A DNA stretch of 64,000 nucleotides from assembly GCA_019426215.1 (NCBI GenBank), contig CM033393.1, positions 8,590,046 to 8,654,045 of the forward strand, written 5' to 3'. The notes under the pieces are model-generated. The model saw only the letters and a list, made by a program, of their open reading frames with translations, did not search any database and was not told where the DNA came from. The position numbers were made by a program, and so were the translations under genes. Source of the stretch: Buddleja alternifolia (Eukaryota; Streptophyta; Magnoliopsida; Lamiales; Scrophulariaceae). Positions 10,547 to 19,992 of this stretch are shown piece after piece; the first letter of the stretch is position 1, and every line of letters starts with the position of its first letter.

Positions 10547-12241
10547 TGTTGGGAATCCTGGTATCATGCACAGCGAAAATTTAAATTCATATCCGGATTC
10601 CCACAGCCAAGATCAATTTGTGTTCGTTGATTTTAATTAAAAAGAATGAACGCGAAAACTTACCTTTTCGCGTATTCAATTAATCCCTATGAATCTTCAA
10701 ATCTTCGATCAACGGTCCATGTGTCCCGTCTTTAGATAATCACACGTCGGAATTGGCCCCGGAAATCTCCATCTCTTTTTCTCCATAACGGCGGCTAGGT
10801 GAGAGAGAGGGGAAGAGAATTATTTTTCTCTATATTGTATTTTTGGTGGAGGATTTCAATATTGTGAATTACAACTGTTATCTTTTCTAGCTTGTGTTGG
10901 AGGATTAATTTAATCCTCCAACTAAGCCACTATTCACACGCCCCATAGGGGCCCAATTGGACTTTCATTGGGCTATGTTGACCCAGTCAACTTAGCCCTA
11001 TTAATTTAATCATGTACTATTTAATCCAATTAAATATACAAAGATTAAATTAATATTCTAATTAATTAATTAACTAAATAATTAATTAATACCATAGTTG
11101 ACCTAGATAACATAATTTAATTTAATTATCTATGTTTAATCCAATTAAACAACTAATTAAATTAATCAGTCCAATTAATTAATTTATCCTTCCAAAGGAC
11201 AAATTACCGAAACGCCCTCCAAACACAACAAACGATTTCCCGTCTATTCCTATAGTGCGACTTTCTAGGTTCATCTCGATTGGCATTGAGAGGAAGCCAA
11301 AGGATGTGGGTGACACCTAGCCAGCACCGTGGCCCCACATCGTAGCCCAACCGAGTACGAAATGACTATGTCATTACGAACCTTTAGATTATGAATACTG
11401 TATAAGTATAAGCCCTCCTTCACTGACGTATCTCGATCGAGTGAGAGTCATGGAATATGTCAAACTCACAGAACTCGATGCTATGCTAAGAATCATAGTG
11501 ACGTGAGATTACAGAACTATCCTCCGTGTCAAACACGAGTTAGTTCACGAGCTCTGGTCAGAGACTTTAATCTCATTTACTCATGATTGCATAGGATACT
11601 TCTCGTTCACTTTCGAGACAGTGAATTCCATGTTGCTAACCAGTTAAGACTGTTACTTGCCCATAAAGCTGCACTTCGAGGTCGACCCCACCAACTGGTG
11701 AATTGGATCTAACTACTCTAATGACGGACTTGATGTCACAAGCACATCTTCAACTCGATTACTCAGGTCAAAGGCTCACGCATACTATCATAATCAGTAA
11801 TCCGATCATTGACAGTCACTGAGTAAAAACCCATGTGATCGGATTACTACGAGCCGTGTTCGAATACACTAATCCAATCCAATCAATGTATCCACGACAT
11901 AAACTCCGACTATCCCTTAGTGTTTAGAGTGACACTCCTAATTAGAGATTGTGTCATACAAGTCCATACGAATCTCAATGCCCAATTGAGATTTTCCGAC
12001 TTGCGAACCATTTAAGTGATCAAGTATCAAGCCCTTCCAGTGCCCATCTTCTTAACTACTATAAGGAGTGCGAAGGTTTGCCTTGACACACATGGACTAC
12101 TTGTTCATTTAAGATTTATAGATGTCATTAAGTATTATATGAATTACTCATTAATGCCTATATATTATTTATAGGTTGTACAATATAAACTAGTGCCCTA
12201 TTCTCTAATTCCTCGTTGGCATTGAGGGCACAAACCCAACA
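10547..12241 (-). repeat. 5' LTR of element B
   Basis: 1,695 bp, plus-strand TGTTGGGAATCC...CAAACCCAACA. It shares blocks with the LTRs of D and F: the GGATGTGGGTGACACCTAGC region (11,304-11,323), the AGGTCGACCCCACC region near 11,680 and the outer end with GAGGGCA. This places B, D and F in one lineage. AT-rich stretches at 10,990-11,190 separate the blocks. No clear TATA box was found. Confidence 0.85.
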
Positions 12242-12654
12242 GAATTGTCAAGTTGCGAATCATGTCTTAAAGGAAAAATGACGAAGTTACCGTTTTCGGG
12301 GAAAGCGGAACGAGCCACAAAACCATTTGACTTAGTCCGTACGGACATGTGCGGGCCAATGAGTGTTGGCACTCAAGGTGGCCAAAGCTACTCATAACTT
12401 TTACCGATGATTATTCACGGTATAGTTATTTATATCTTATGAGATATAAATCTGAATCCTTTGAGAAGTTTAAGGAGTTCAGAAATGAAGTAGAGAAACA
12501 ACTTGGTAGAAGTATTAAGGCTCTTCGATCGGATCGAGGAGGTGAATACTTGTCTACCGAGTTTCTTGATTATCTTAGAGAGAATGGAATTCTCTCACAA
12601 TGGACACCACCCGGCACGCCTCAACATAACGGGGTAGCCGAGCGTAGGAATTGA
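12242..12654 (+). pseudogene. Element C integrase, N-terminal part (frameshifted)
   Basis: The first bases read the second half of the integrase zinc region (CESCLKGKM) and the first catalytic Asp in VRTDMCGP. A one-base loss near 12,391 shifts the frame; the next frame reads ITFTDDYSRY, then RSDRGGEY (second catalytic Asp) and GTPQHNGVAERRN (catalytic Glu). A TGA at 12,652-12,654 ends it in place of one codon. All three catalytic residues survive across the two frames. Left of 12,242 is the LTR of element B. Confidence 0.85.
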
Positions 12655-13458
12655 ACATTGCTAGATATGGTTCGATCCATGATGAGTTTCACTAAAGTTC
12701 CTAAGTCCATGTGGGGCTATGCTCTTGAAACGGCTGTCTATCTGTTGAATAGATCGCCTATCAAGACGGTGCCCAATACCCCATATGAAAGTTGGTGTGG
12801 AAAGACGCCCTCAGATAATCATTTGAGAATATGGGGGTGTCCAGCTTATGTAAAGCATTTAGTGGGAGACAAATTGGACCCCAAGTCCTCTTTGTGCTAT
12901 TTTGTAGGATATCCAAAGGAAACTGTTAGATATTACTTCTACAGCCCCACGGAACAAAAGGTTATTGTTTCGAGAAATGCCAATTTCTTGGAGAGGGGTC
13001 ACCTTCTAGATAGAAAAGGCGAGGCTATAGAACTTGATGAGGTCCATGAAAATGAATCAAGTCAAGAGATACAAATTAACTCACCCGACACCAATGAGGC
13101 TACATCAAAGACACCCACTGAAAACACACAACCTTTGAGGAGATCAAAGAGGATCCCAAAGGAGCCTGAAGGATGGCTAGGCCTATTGCAAGAGAAGGGT
13201 ACTCAAGATGCTCCTCTAGACTCTGATCTGAAGAGTTTTAAGAGTGCAATGTCTGACATTGATTCGAGAAAATGGCTAGAGGCCATGAGATCCGAAATGG
13301 ACTCCATGTACTCCAACAAGGTATGGACCTTGGTTGACCCACCTGAGGGCATTAAGCCCATTGGCTGTAAGTGGGTCTACAAGCGAAAGCTTGGATTCAA
13401 TGGAGAGGTAGTTACCTATAAGGCTCACCTCGTGGCAAAAGGATTTACTCAAAGATAA
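12655..13458 (+). CDS. Element C integrase C-terminus, linker and RT start
   Basis: Follows the TGA in the same frame. It reads [25 protein letters not shown] and the GCPAYVKHL segment of the Copia integrase C-terminal region. A polar linker comes next, and then the RT entry (IKPIGCKWVYKRK...YKAHLVAKGFTQR). A TAA at 13,456-13,458 replaces one codon just before the EETFS motif; the frame then continues in the next entry. It belongs to the Gag-Pol polyprotein and is not an independent gene. Confidence 0.82.
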   Translation, partial: TLLDMVRSMMSFTKVPKSMWGYALETAVYLLNRSPIKTVPNTPYESWCGKTPSDNHLRIWGCPAYVKHLVGDKLDPKSSLCYFVGYPKETVRYYFYSPTEQKVIVSRNANFLERGHLLDRKGEAIELDEVHENESSQEIQINSPDTNEATSKTPTENTQPLRRSKRIPKEPEGWLGLLQEKGTQDAPLDSDLKSFKSAMSDIDSRKWLEAMRSEMDSMYSNKVWTLVDPPEGIKPIGCKWVYKRKLGFNGEVVTYKAHLVAKGFTQR

Positions 13459-14730
13459 GGGATTCACTATGAGGAAACCTTCTCGCTAGTGGCCATGCAG
13501 AAATCCATTAGGATTATGCTTGCTATATCTGTATATTTTGATTATGAAATATGGCAGATGGATGTAAAGACTGCATTCCTCAATGGAGAAATTGAGGAAG
13601 AGATTTACATGCAACAGCCAGAGGGTTTTACATCCAAAGGGAGCGAACACAAAGTGTGTAAACTCCAAAGGTCCATCTATGGACTTAAGCAAGCTTCTCG
13701 AAGTTGGAACAAATGTTTTGACATTGTCATACAAGAGTATGGATACGTTCAAAATGTTGAAGAGGCATGTGTGTATAATAAAGACAGTGGGAGCGCAGTC
13801 ACGTTCATCATACTTTATGTCGATGACATCCTACTAATTGGAAATGATATAGGGATGATGCAGTCGACTAAAGTATGGCTCTCTAATAAATTCTCCATGA
13901 AAGATATGGGAGAGGCGTCCTACATACTAGGTATGAAGATCTATAAGGATAGATCGAGTAGGATGCTAGGTCTCTCCCAATCTGCATATATCGATCGCGT
14001 ACTTAAAAGATTTGAGATGGAAGAGTCCAAGAAGGGATTCCTGCCAATAGGACATGGCATCACACTTTCCAAGTCTATGTGCCCAAAGACTGTGGAAGAA
14101 AGAGTGAAAATGTCCAAAACTCTCTATGCTTCTGCGATAGGTAGTATAATGTACGTGATGATATGCACAAGACCCGATGTAGCTTATGCATTGAGTGCGT
14201 GCAGTCGATATCAAGCGAATCCAGGCATGGCACACTGGAGTTCGGTGAAAACAATCCTTAAGTATCTGAGGAGAACTAAGGAGTTGCTCTTGATATACGG
14301 GCGAGGAGAATTGGAATTAGAGGGGTTTACTGATTCGAGTTTCCAATCCGACAAGGATGACTCGAAGTCGGTCCCTGGGTTTGTATTTCTGCTTAATGGC
14401 GGAGCGGTTAGCTGGAAGAGTTCCAAGCAAGCAACCATAGCCGACTCCACCACTGAAGTAAAATTCATTGCAACAAATGAGGCTGCAAAAGAAGCTGTTT
14501 GGATGAGGAACTTCATCCAAGAATTGTGTGTCATTCCATCCGTTGGGGATCCAGTAACGGTCTACTGTGATAACAACGGGGCTATTGTTCAAGCAAAAGA
14601 GCCGAGGTCTCATCAGAAATCCAAACATGTTCTAAGGAAATTCCGATTGATACGAGAAATCATTGGAAGAGGCGACGTGCGAATGGAGCGCGTGGACACA
14701 GTGGTCCCACTAACCAAACCCCTTAGCTAA
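13459..14730 (+). CDS. Element C reverse transcriptase-RNase H
   Basis: The best preserved pol segment in the nest, open for more than 400 codons. RT copies genomic RNA into cDNA inside the particle. It carries WQMDVKTAFLNG (motif A Asp), the YGLKQASRSW signature and an intact catalytic YVDD box in ILYVDDILLIGND. RNase H follows, with TDSSFQSD (first Asp), the E of STTEVKFIA and the YCDNNGAI segment (later Asp). The end is slightly short: the sequence before the usual LTKPL terminus has lost a few codons. A stop at 14,728-14,730 follows. Confidence 0.88.
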   Translation, partial: GIHYEETFSLVAMQKSIRIMLAISVYFDYEIWQMDVKTAFLNGEIEEEIYMQQPEGFTSKGSEHKVCKLQRSIYGLKQASRSWNKCFDIVIQEYGYVQNVEEACVYNKDSGSAVTFIILYVDDILLIGNDIGMMQSTKVWLSNKFSMKDMGEASYILGMKIYKDRSSRMLGLSQSAYIDRVLKRFEMEESKKGFLPIGHGITLSKSMCPKTVEERVKMSKTLYASAIGSIMYVMICTRPDVAYALSACSRYQANPGMAHWSSVKTILKYLRRTKELLLIYGRGELELEGFTDSSFQSDKDDSKSVPGFVFLLNGGAVSWKSSKQATIADSTTEVKFIATNEAAKEAVWMRNFIQELCVIPSVGDPVTVYCDNNGAIVQAKEPRSHQKSKHVLRKFRLIREIIGRGDVRMERVDTVVPLTKPLS

Positions 14731-14790
14731 AAAGTATTTGAAGGACATCTGGGAAGAATGGGCCTTAAGTACATGGGCAATTGGCTCTAA

Positions 14791-14804
14791 GGCAAGTGGG
14801 AGAT
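14791..14804 (+). promoter_or_regulatory. Polypurine tract of element C
   Basis: GGCAAGTGGGAGAT directly before the 3' LTR; it primes plus-strand DNA synthesis. The last 13 bases are identical to the tract of element D on the other strand. Confidence 0.85.
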
Positions 14805-16944
14805 TGTTAGAGTTAGTGCCCGGCGCACCAATTATTGGGCGCCATTCTTTGTAATAGTAACTCTAGAGTTGAACAATCATTTTCTTATAAATAAAGTCAA
14901 TCTTTTTTATATGTGTGGCATGTCTTTATTCTTAAATTAGTTTTTACTTTGGCTTAGAATAAAGTACCGAAGGATCACACATAGCTATGGGACCTCATTG
15001 CATATTGGGTGTGGCAATGATGGAATATGTCTCGAAGGCTGTGATCTTTAAACATTGTTCCAAGTCGTGAAAGGGTTCATCGAGATAAAGGGATATCGAT
15101 GCAACCCAAAAGACTTGCTCATATGATGCATACTCTGGGAGAAGTGTATCTCGTTCCATAGATACTGGCACGGTGAAAGCCAATGCATATATGAGGGTTG
15201 CCATTGTGGTAATGGGCGAATTGAACAACCCCATGGAAGTTCCTAAAATGGATTCCCAGTCGAATGTGGAACTTCCAGTGGTCTTGTAGTATAAGAGTAA
15301 TCCTTATGGACCTAAGATTCCATTGGATGTCTTATGCATAACCGCGCATGTTCTTGATTTGTTACATGATCACTTTAGATGATCGAATATGGGCAAACTC
15401 AGACATGCAAGTCTTACGTAGTAAGGCACGTGAAAATCGAGAGGAATCTATCTCTGACATTAGCCAGTCGGTTAATCTCCTATGGTTACATAGTGAATCG
15501 ACTTAAGGAATCTTCGGCCGAAGTATGATATCTAAAGAGGTGCAGGGTTTCCTCGTTTAGATAGTTGAAGTCGATTTCACATAACGTGGGAAACATAGTA
15601 TTGACTTAATATAGCTTTGACCTTAGCCACTGCTCTAGATTCAATCGGGAGATTAGATCGAGAGATCTTACTTATGCGAGGATCAAGATCGCGAAAGGTA
15701 TATCTTTACTTTCGTTTTATCTAGGTCTTCGGGACCCTATGCTAGGTAGGAACCCGCGATTTGTAAGTGCCGAGAATTAGCTTGGTGACTGATTCGAGGC
15801 TTGATTAAATCAAAGGATTGATTTAATCTAGTACTTTCCATTTTAGGAAAGTACACTAGCACTGTGGGAAGGTGTACGTACTACTAGATAGAAATGAGTC
15901 TAAGGGGTCACACACTAACTGCAGAGAGTCACTGCTTGAATAGATGTGATTAATCAATTTCGAGGAAATTGAGGGAATTAGGAAAGTGTAGTACTTTCCT
16001 AATATGGAATATAAATTAATTGAAGGATTCAATTAATTTTACTTTTTTAATTAAGCTTGTAGAATTAATTAAATTAATGGACCTACTAGAGCCCAAGTAT
16101 TTTATTTAATTGGGTGGAGCCCAAGTTAAATAAATAAATGTTGGAATTAGTTGGTTGAATATAATTTGACTTGTATTTAATTGATGGGTTGAGCCTATAA
16201 TTAAATTGAGAAGTCAAAATTAAAACCTAAGTCCAATTGACTTGTGTTGACCGATTTTATGAGTTAAAGAAGGGAGGGGGCTTTTTTTATTTGTGGTGGA
16301 GGAAGGAAAAGAGTTTTTCCCTCCTCCAAGTCTTCATAGGATAAGGATTTCTAGAGAGTTTAGAAGAAAGGAAGTTTCCTTTTCCTAATTGGACTCTAGG
16401 TAATCTTCAGTTATAAATAAGAGATGAAGAAGACTAAAATAGATGAATAATTGCTGGAAAGTCCGCCCCTCCCTAACCTACTAAAATCGGCCACCACTCT
16501 CTCCCTTTCCAACAAGACGTCATTCTATTCATGTGTTGAATTAAATGACTTAGAAAAAATTCCTACCCTTCACATAATCAAGCCTAAGTTAAAGCTTAGA
16601 ATCGTTTTGTTATCTAGAACGCAAGGCAAGACGATTGGTGACTTGAATGAGGTGTGGATACATCTTAAAGGTGCGACGCCTGGAGCATTCTAAACCGGGA
16701 GATACGAAAAGACGACGGGCAATTTCTCACCCAAGGAAAATTGTGTGGATTTGCACCACAGGGTTGCTGAGATCCAAAGTACGAGGTGAAACGAAATTTT
16801 TGAAAGGTATGATTTCGTTTACCTCCTTATCAAATTCGATCGAACCAATTCCATATTCCTGTTTTCGGGTGGTTGTACGTTTACTTTTGTAAAATTTTAA
16901 TTTTCGCTGCCACGAGCCACCCGAGGGAATGAGTCAACCCAACA
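14805..16944 (+). repeat. 3' LTR of element C
   Basis: 2,140 bp, TGTTAGAGTTAGTGCC...CAACCCAACA. It has a plus-strand TATA box, TTATAAATAA, at 16,411-16,420. The block at 15,060-15,200 aligns with solo LTR G in reverse orientation, and both begin with a GTGCCCGG...GCGCC motif and have nearly equal length, so G belongs to this family. Reading frames inside (for example 16,451-16,892) have no recognisable product. Confidence 0.85.
16411..16420 (+). promoter_or_regulatory. TATA box of element C LTR
   Basis: TTATAAATAA about 530 bp before the LTR end, a usual position for the U3/R boundary in long Copia LTRs. Confidence 0.55.
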
Positions 16945-17697
16945 CTCAGCTCATAATGAATCAAGGTCACTGAGTATACCTTTTACGTCCAACATAAGTA
17001 TCTCTAATGCTTTGGCCAAAGTCTTTGACCTCACTCATTCCTGACGGCATAGGATATTTTGCTCATTCACTTATGAAAGAATAAATTCCATATTGCTAAT
17101 CAGTTAAGATTGCTACTTGCCCATCAAGCTGCACTTCAAGGTCGACCCCACTAACGGGTGAAATGGATCTAACTACTCTAATGACAGACTTAATGTCACA
17201 AGCACATCTTCAATGTGTTTACTCAGGTCTAAGGTTCACGCGTACCTATCACAACTTATTAGTTTTGTCATTGACTATCATTGAGTGAAAACCCATGTGA
17301 CATAACTGATGCGAGCCGTGTTCGAACACACCAGTCTAACTGATGTGTTTATGATATAAGTTCCCACTATCATACTCATAGTGTTCGACTGGCACTCCCC
17401 TGTCAAAACTTACATCATACAAGTCTATATCCAATAATGATGTCCAGTCAATACTCTCTTTGACTTGCAAACCAATTCAGATATTAAAGATCAAGCACTT
17501 GTAGCGCCATTCTCCTTAACCCATAGAGAGTAGAACGTTCGCCTTAATATCAAGGACTAATTGTTGTTTGTTTAAACCTTACAAATGCCTATATGAAACA
17601 ACATCAAATGCCTTTTATTAAAACAAGAATGTTTAGATACAAACTAATGCCCTATAATTCTATCCTCTTATGGCATTTGAGGGCATAACTCTAACAA
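16945..17697 (-). repeat. 3' LTR of element D, outer part only
   Basis: 753 bp homologous to 24,297-25,050 of the 5' LTR, starting at CTCATAATGAATC and ending GGCATAACTCTAACA. Differences between the two copies are scattered single bases, so they date D's insertion if counted. Element C's LTR lies immediately to the left. Confidence 0.9.
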
Positions 17698-17710
17698 TCT
17701 CCCACTTGCA
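17698..17710 (-). promoter_or_regulatory. Polypurine tract of element D
   Basis: Minus-strand GCAAGTGGGAGAT, adjacent to the 3' LTR and identical to that of element C. Confidence 0.85.
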
Positions 17711-17711
17711 C

Positions 17712-18082
17712 TTAATGCCATTTGCTATGGTATTTGATACCCATCTTTTCGAGATGTTTGTCTAGCACCGCCTGTGCCAATGGCTTGGTTAATGGGTCAG
17801 CGACGTTGTCTGCTGACGATATTTTCTGAACAGATATGTCTCCTCTGGCAATGATCTCTCTTATGATATTATATCTTCTCTCAGTGTGTTTGGACTTGTT
17901 ATGAGACCTTGGTTCATTTGCCTGTGCTATTGCTCCATTGTTGTCACAATAAATTGGCAACAGGAGCTCCGCGCTTGGAACCACTTGAAGTTCTTCAAGA
18001 AACTCTTTAGCCAAACAGCCTCTTTGGATGCCTCAAAGGCAGCCACATATTCAGCCTCTTTGGTGGAATCTGCGGTTGTGCT
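17712..18082 (-). pseudogene. Element D RNase H, C-terminal part
   Basis: Reads the RNase H part of pol: the EAEYVAA segment, YCDNNGAIAQANEPRS, then SADNVADPLTKPLAQ and the terminal GIKYHSKWH before a stop near the polypurine tract. It is in frame with the RT entry but separated from it by a TAA at about 18,083, a single-codon change. RNase H removes template RNA during reverse transcription. Confidence 0.82.
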
Positions 18083-19423
18083 TTACCTGGAACTTTTCCA
18101 AGACACCGCCCCACCGTTGAGGGTGAATATGAACCCCGATGTGGATTTTCGATCATCGACATCCGATTGGAAATTTGACTCGGTGTATCCATCCACTCTT
18201 AGGTCACCACTTCCATAGATGAGAATCATGTCCTTAGTTCTTTTCAGATACTTCAGGATATTTTTCACAGTTATCCAGTGTTCCTTGCCTGGGTTTGCTT
18301 GAAATCGACTAACAATGCTTATTGCATAAGCAATGTCAGGTCGTGTACACAACATTACGTACATCAGGCTACCCACTGATGATGTGTAGGGAATAATGCT
18401 CATCTCTTTTCTATCTTCCTCACTTTGAGGACACATAGTCTTTGAGAGTTTTATTCCGTGACTCATTGGCAGGAACCCTTTCTTAGAATCTTCCATCCTA
18501 AATTTCTGTAGGACCTTTTCTAAGTAAAGGGCTTGAGAGAGCCCTATCATTCTATTTGTTCGATCTCTATAGATTCGAATGCCCAGAATGTATGTAGCTT
18601 CTCCCAAGTTTTTCATGGAGAAAGTATCCGAAAGCCATTTTTTAACAGTGGTGAGCATTCCTATATCATTTACATATAGCACAAAGAATGATATCTTGCT
18701 CCCACTAACCTTCTTATAAACACATGGCTCATCTTCGTTTTTGAAGAAGTCAAATCCTTTGACTGCTTCATCAAATCGTAGATTCCAGCTACGAGATGCT
18801 TGTTTGAGTCCATAAATGGACCTTTCCAGTTTGCACACCTTATGGATACCTTCTTCGAATACAAAACCTTTAGGCTGTTCCATATAGATATCCTCTTCAA
18901 GGAATCCATTCAAAAAAGCAGTTTTGACATCCATTTGACATATCTCATGATCTAGGTGAGCTGCTATTGCAAGTAGAATTCTTATAGACTTGATCATGGC
19001 TACTGGAGAAAAGGTTTCTTGATAGTCAATTCCTTCTTTTTGACTATACCCCTTTGCCACTAGCCTGGCTTTGTAGGTGTCAACCTTTCCATCAACACCA
19101 ATCTTTTTCTTGTAAATCCATTTACACCCAATTGGTACAATACCATCCGGCCGATCTAGAAGTGTCCAGACTTGGTTTGAATGCATCGAGTCTATTTCTG
19201 TTTGCATAGCTTCACGCCATCTCGCGACATCCATATCCACCATCGTTTGATCATAGGTGGAGGGATCATCTCCTTGACCCTCCTCTAATACAGAAAAGAG
19301 GTTCGTCTTCCTCTGCAGTAGATATCCGTACCTCTCAAGCGGTTGAGGTACCCTACTTGATCTTCGCGGTTGTGGTTGTGATACAGAAGGTTCGGTTCTT
19401 TCTTCCTGTGTAGATGTATCCAC
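18083..19423 (-). CDS. Element D reverse transcriptase with catalytic box deleted
   Basis: A frame of 446 residues covering the linker, RT and the start of RNase H. It has the RT entry GCKWIYKKKIG and YKARLVAKGYSQKEGIDYQE, motif A in QMDVKTAFLNG, and YGLKQASRSW. At the place of the catalytic YVDD box it reads LYVNDIGML. Compared with element C, 21 bases are missing in frame, which removes the Asp-Asp pair. The deletion edges share ATG. The enzyme cannot be active. RNase H begins near GYTESNFQSD, where the usual Asp is Glu. The frame ends at a stop inside RNase H. Confidence 0.88.
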   Translation of the reverse strand: MDTSTQEERTEPSVSQPQPRRSSRVPQPLERYGYLLQRKTNLFSVLEEGQGDDPSTYDQTMVDMDVARWREAMQTEIDSMHSNQVWTLLDRPDGIVPIGCKWIYKKKIGVDGKVDTYKARLVAKGYSQKEGIDYQETFSPVAMIKSIRILLAIAAHLDHEICQMDVKTAFLNGFLEEDIYMEQPKGFVFEEGIHKVCKLERSIYGLKQASRSWNLRFDEAVKGFDFFKNEDEPCVYKKVSGSKISFFVLYVNDIGMLTTVKKWLSDTFSMKNLGEATYILGIRIYRDRTNRMIGLSQALYLEKVLQKFRMEDSKKGFLPMSHGIKLSKTMCPQSEEDRKEMSIIPYTSSVGSLMYVMLCTRPDIAYAISIVSRFQANPGKEHWITVKNILKYLKRTKDMILIYGSGDLRVDGYTESNFQSDVDDRKSTSGFIFTLNGGAVSWKSSR

Positions 19424-19992
19424 CGGAGTTTCGTTTTATTCTTCAAGAACAATTCTTTTACCTGCTCCACCTTCTTGAATGAATTCATCTTTAAGAAAGT
19501 GAGCTTGTAAAGCTATAATGATCCTTTGATCATCGTGCAGGTAAAAGAGGTATCCCATGGAATCCTCAGGATAACCAACGAAACACCCTTTTAAGGATCT
19601 AGCCTCTAATTAGTCTACTTTAGTCTTTTTGACATAAGCAGGACATCCCCATATCCTAATGTGATTAAGACTTGGTTTCCTATTTCTCGATATCTCATAT
19701 GGTGTCTTAGGAACAGACTTAGAGGGACATCTATTTAAAATGTGTACAGCTGTAAGGAGCGCGTGACCCCATAGTGAAATGGGTAAGTCAGTGTAGCTGA
19801 GCATGGAACGAACCATGTCCAACAAAGTTTAATTCCTTTGTTCGGCTACCCCATTCAACTGTGGTGTCGCTGGAGGTGTGAGCTGTAATACTATGCCATT
19901 CTCTTTGAGGTATTCATTAAACTCCGTACTCATATATTCTCCTCCTCAGTCAGATCGAAGAGCTTTTATATGTTACCCAATTTGATTTTCTA
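19424..19992 (-). pseudogene. Element D integrase C-terminal part and linker
   Basis: The stretch at 19,610-19,825 reads [31 protein letters not shown] and [12 protein letters not shown], the Copia integrase C-terminal region. The stretch at 19,826-19,992 encodes the rest of the core in broken frames: on the minus strand the RSD and [13 protein letters not shown] segments are visible around stops. The stretch at 19,430-19,600 matches the linker region of element C. Several stops separate it from both neighbours. Confidence 0.75.

Larger units (their letters stand above)
5924..12241 (-). mobile_element. Element B: degenerate Ty1-copia retrotransposon, 5' part
   Basis: Minus-strand Copia relative of D and F. 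It comprises pol remnants (5,929-7,400), a much shortened gag remnant (to about 7,800), a long leader (to 10,535), a primer-binding site and the 5' LTR (10,547-12,241). The pol and leader align piece by piece with element D. Its left part is cut off by A, which inserted in its RT. Its right LTR edge abuts the integrase zinc region of element C, so B inserted into C. Expected duplication: gaatt at 12,242-12,246, partner outside the window. Confidence 0.82.
12242..16944 (+). mobile_element. Element C: Ty1-copia retrotransposon, 3' part
   Basis: The only plus-strand element in the nest. It starts inside the integrase zinc region, where B interrupts it, and runs through integrase, RT and RNase H to the polypurine tract and a complete 3' LTR (14,805-16,944). 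The LTR outer end is followed by sequence homologous to the interior of D's LTR, so C inserted there; expected duplication ctcag at 16,945-16,949. G and K are LTRs of the same family. C's 5' half should lie beyond the window start. Confidence 0.85.
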
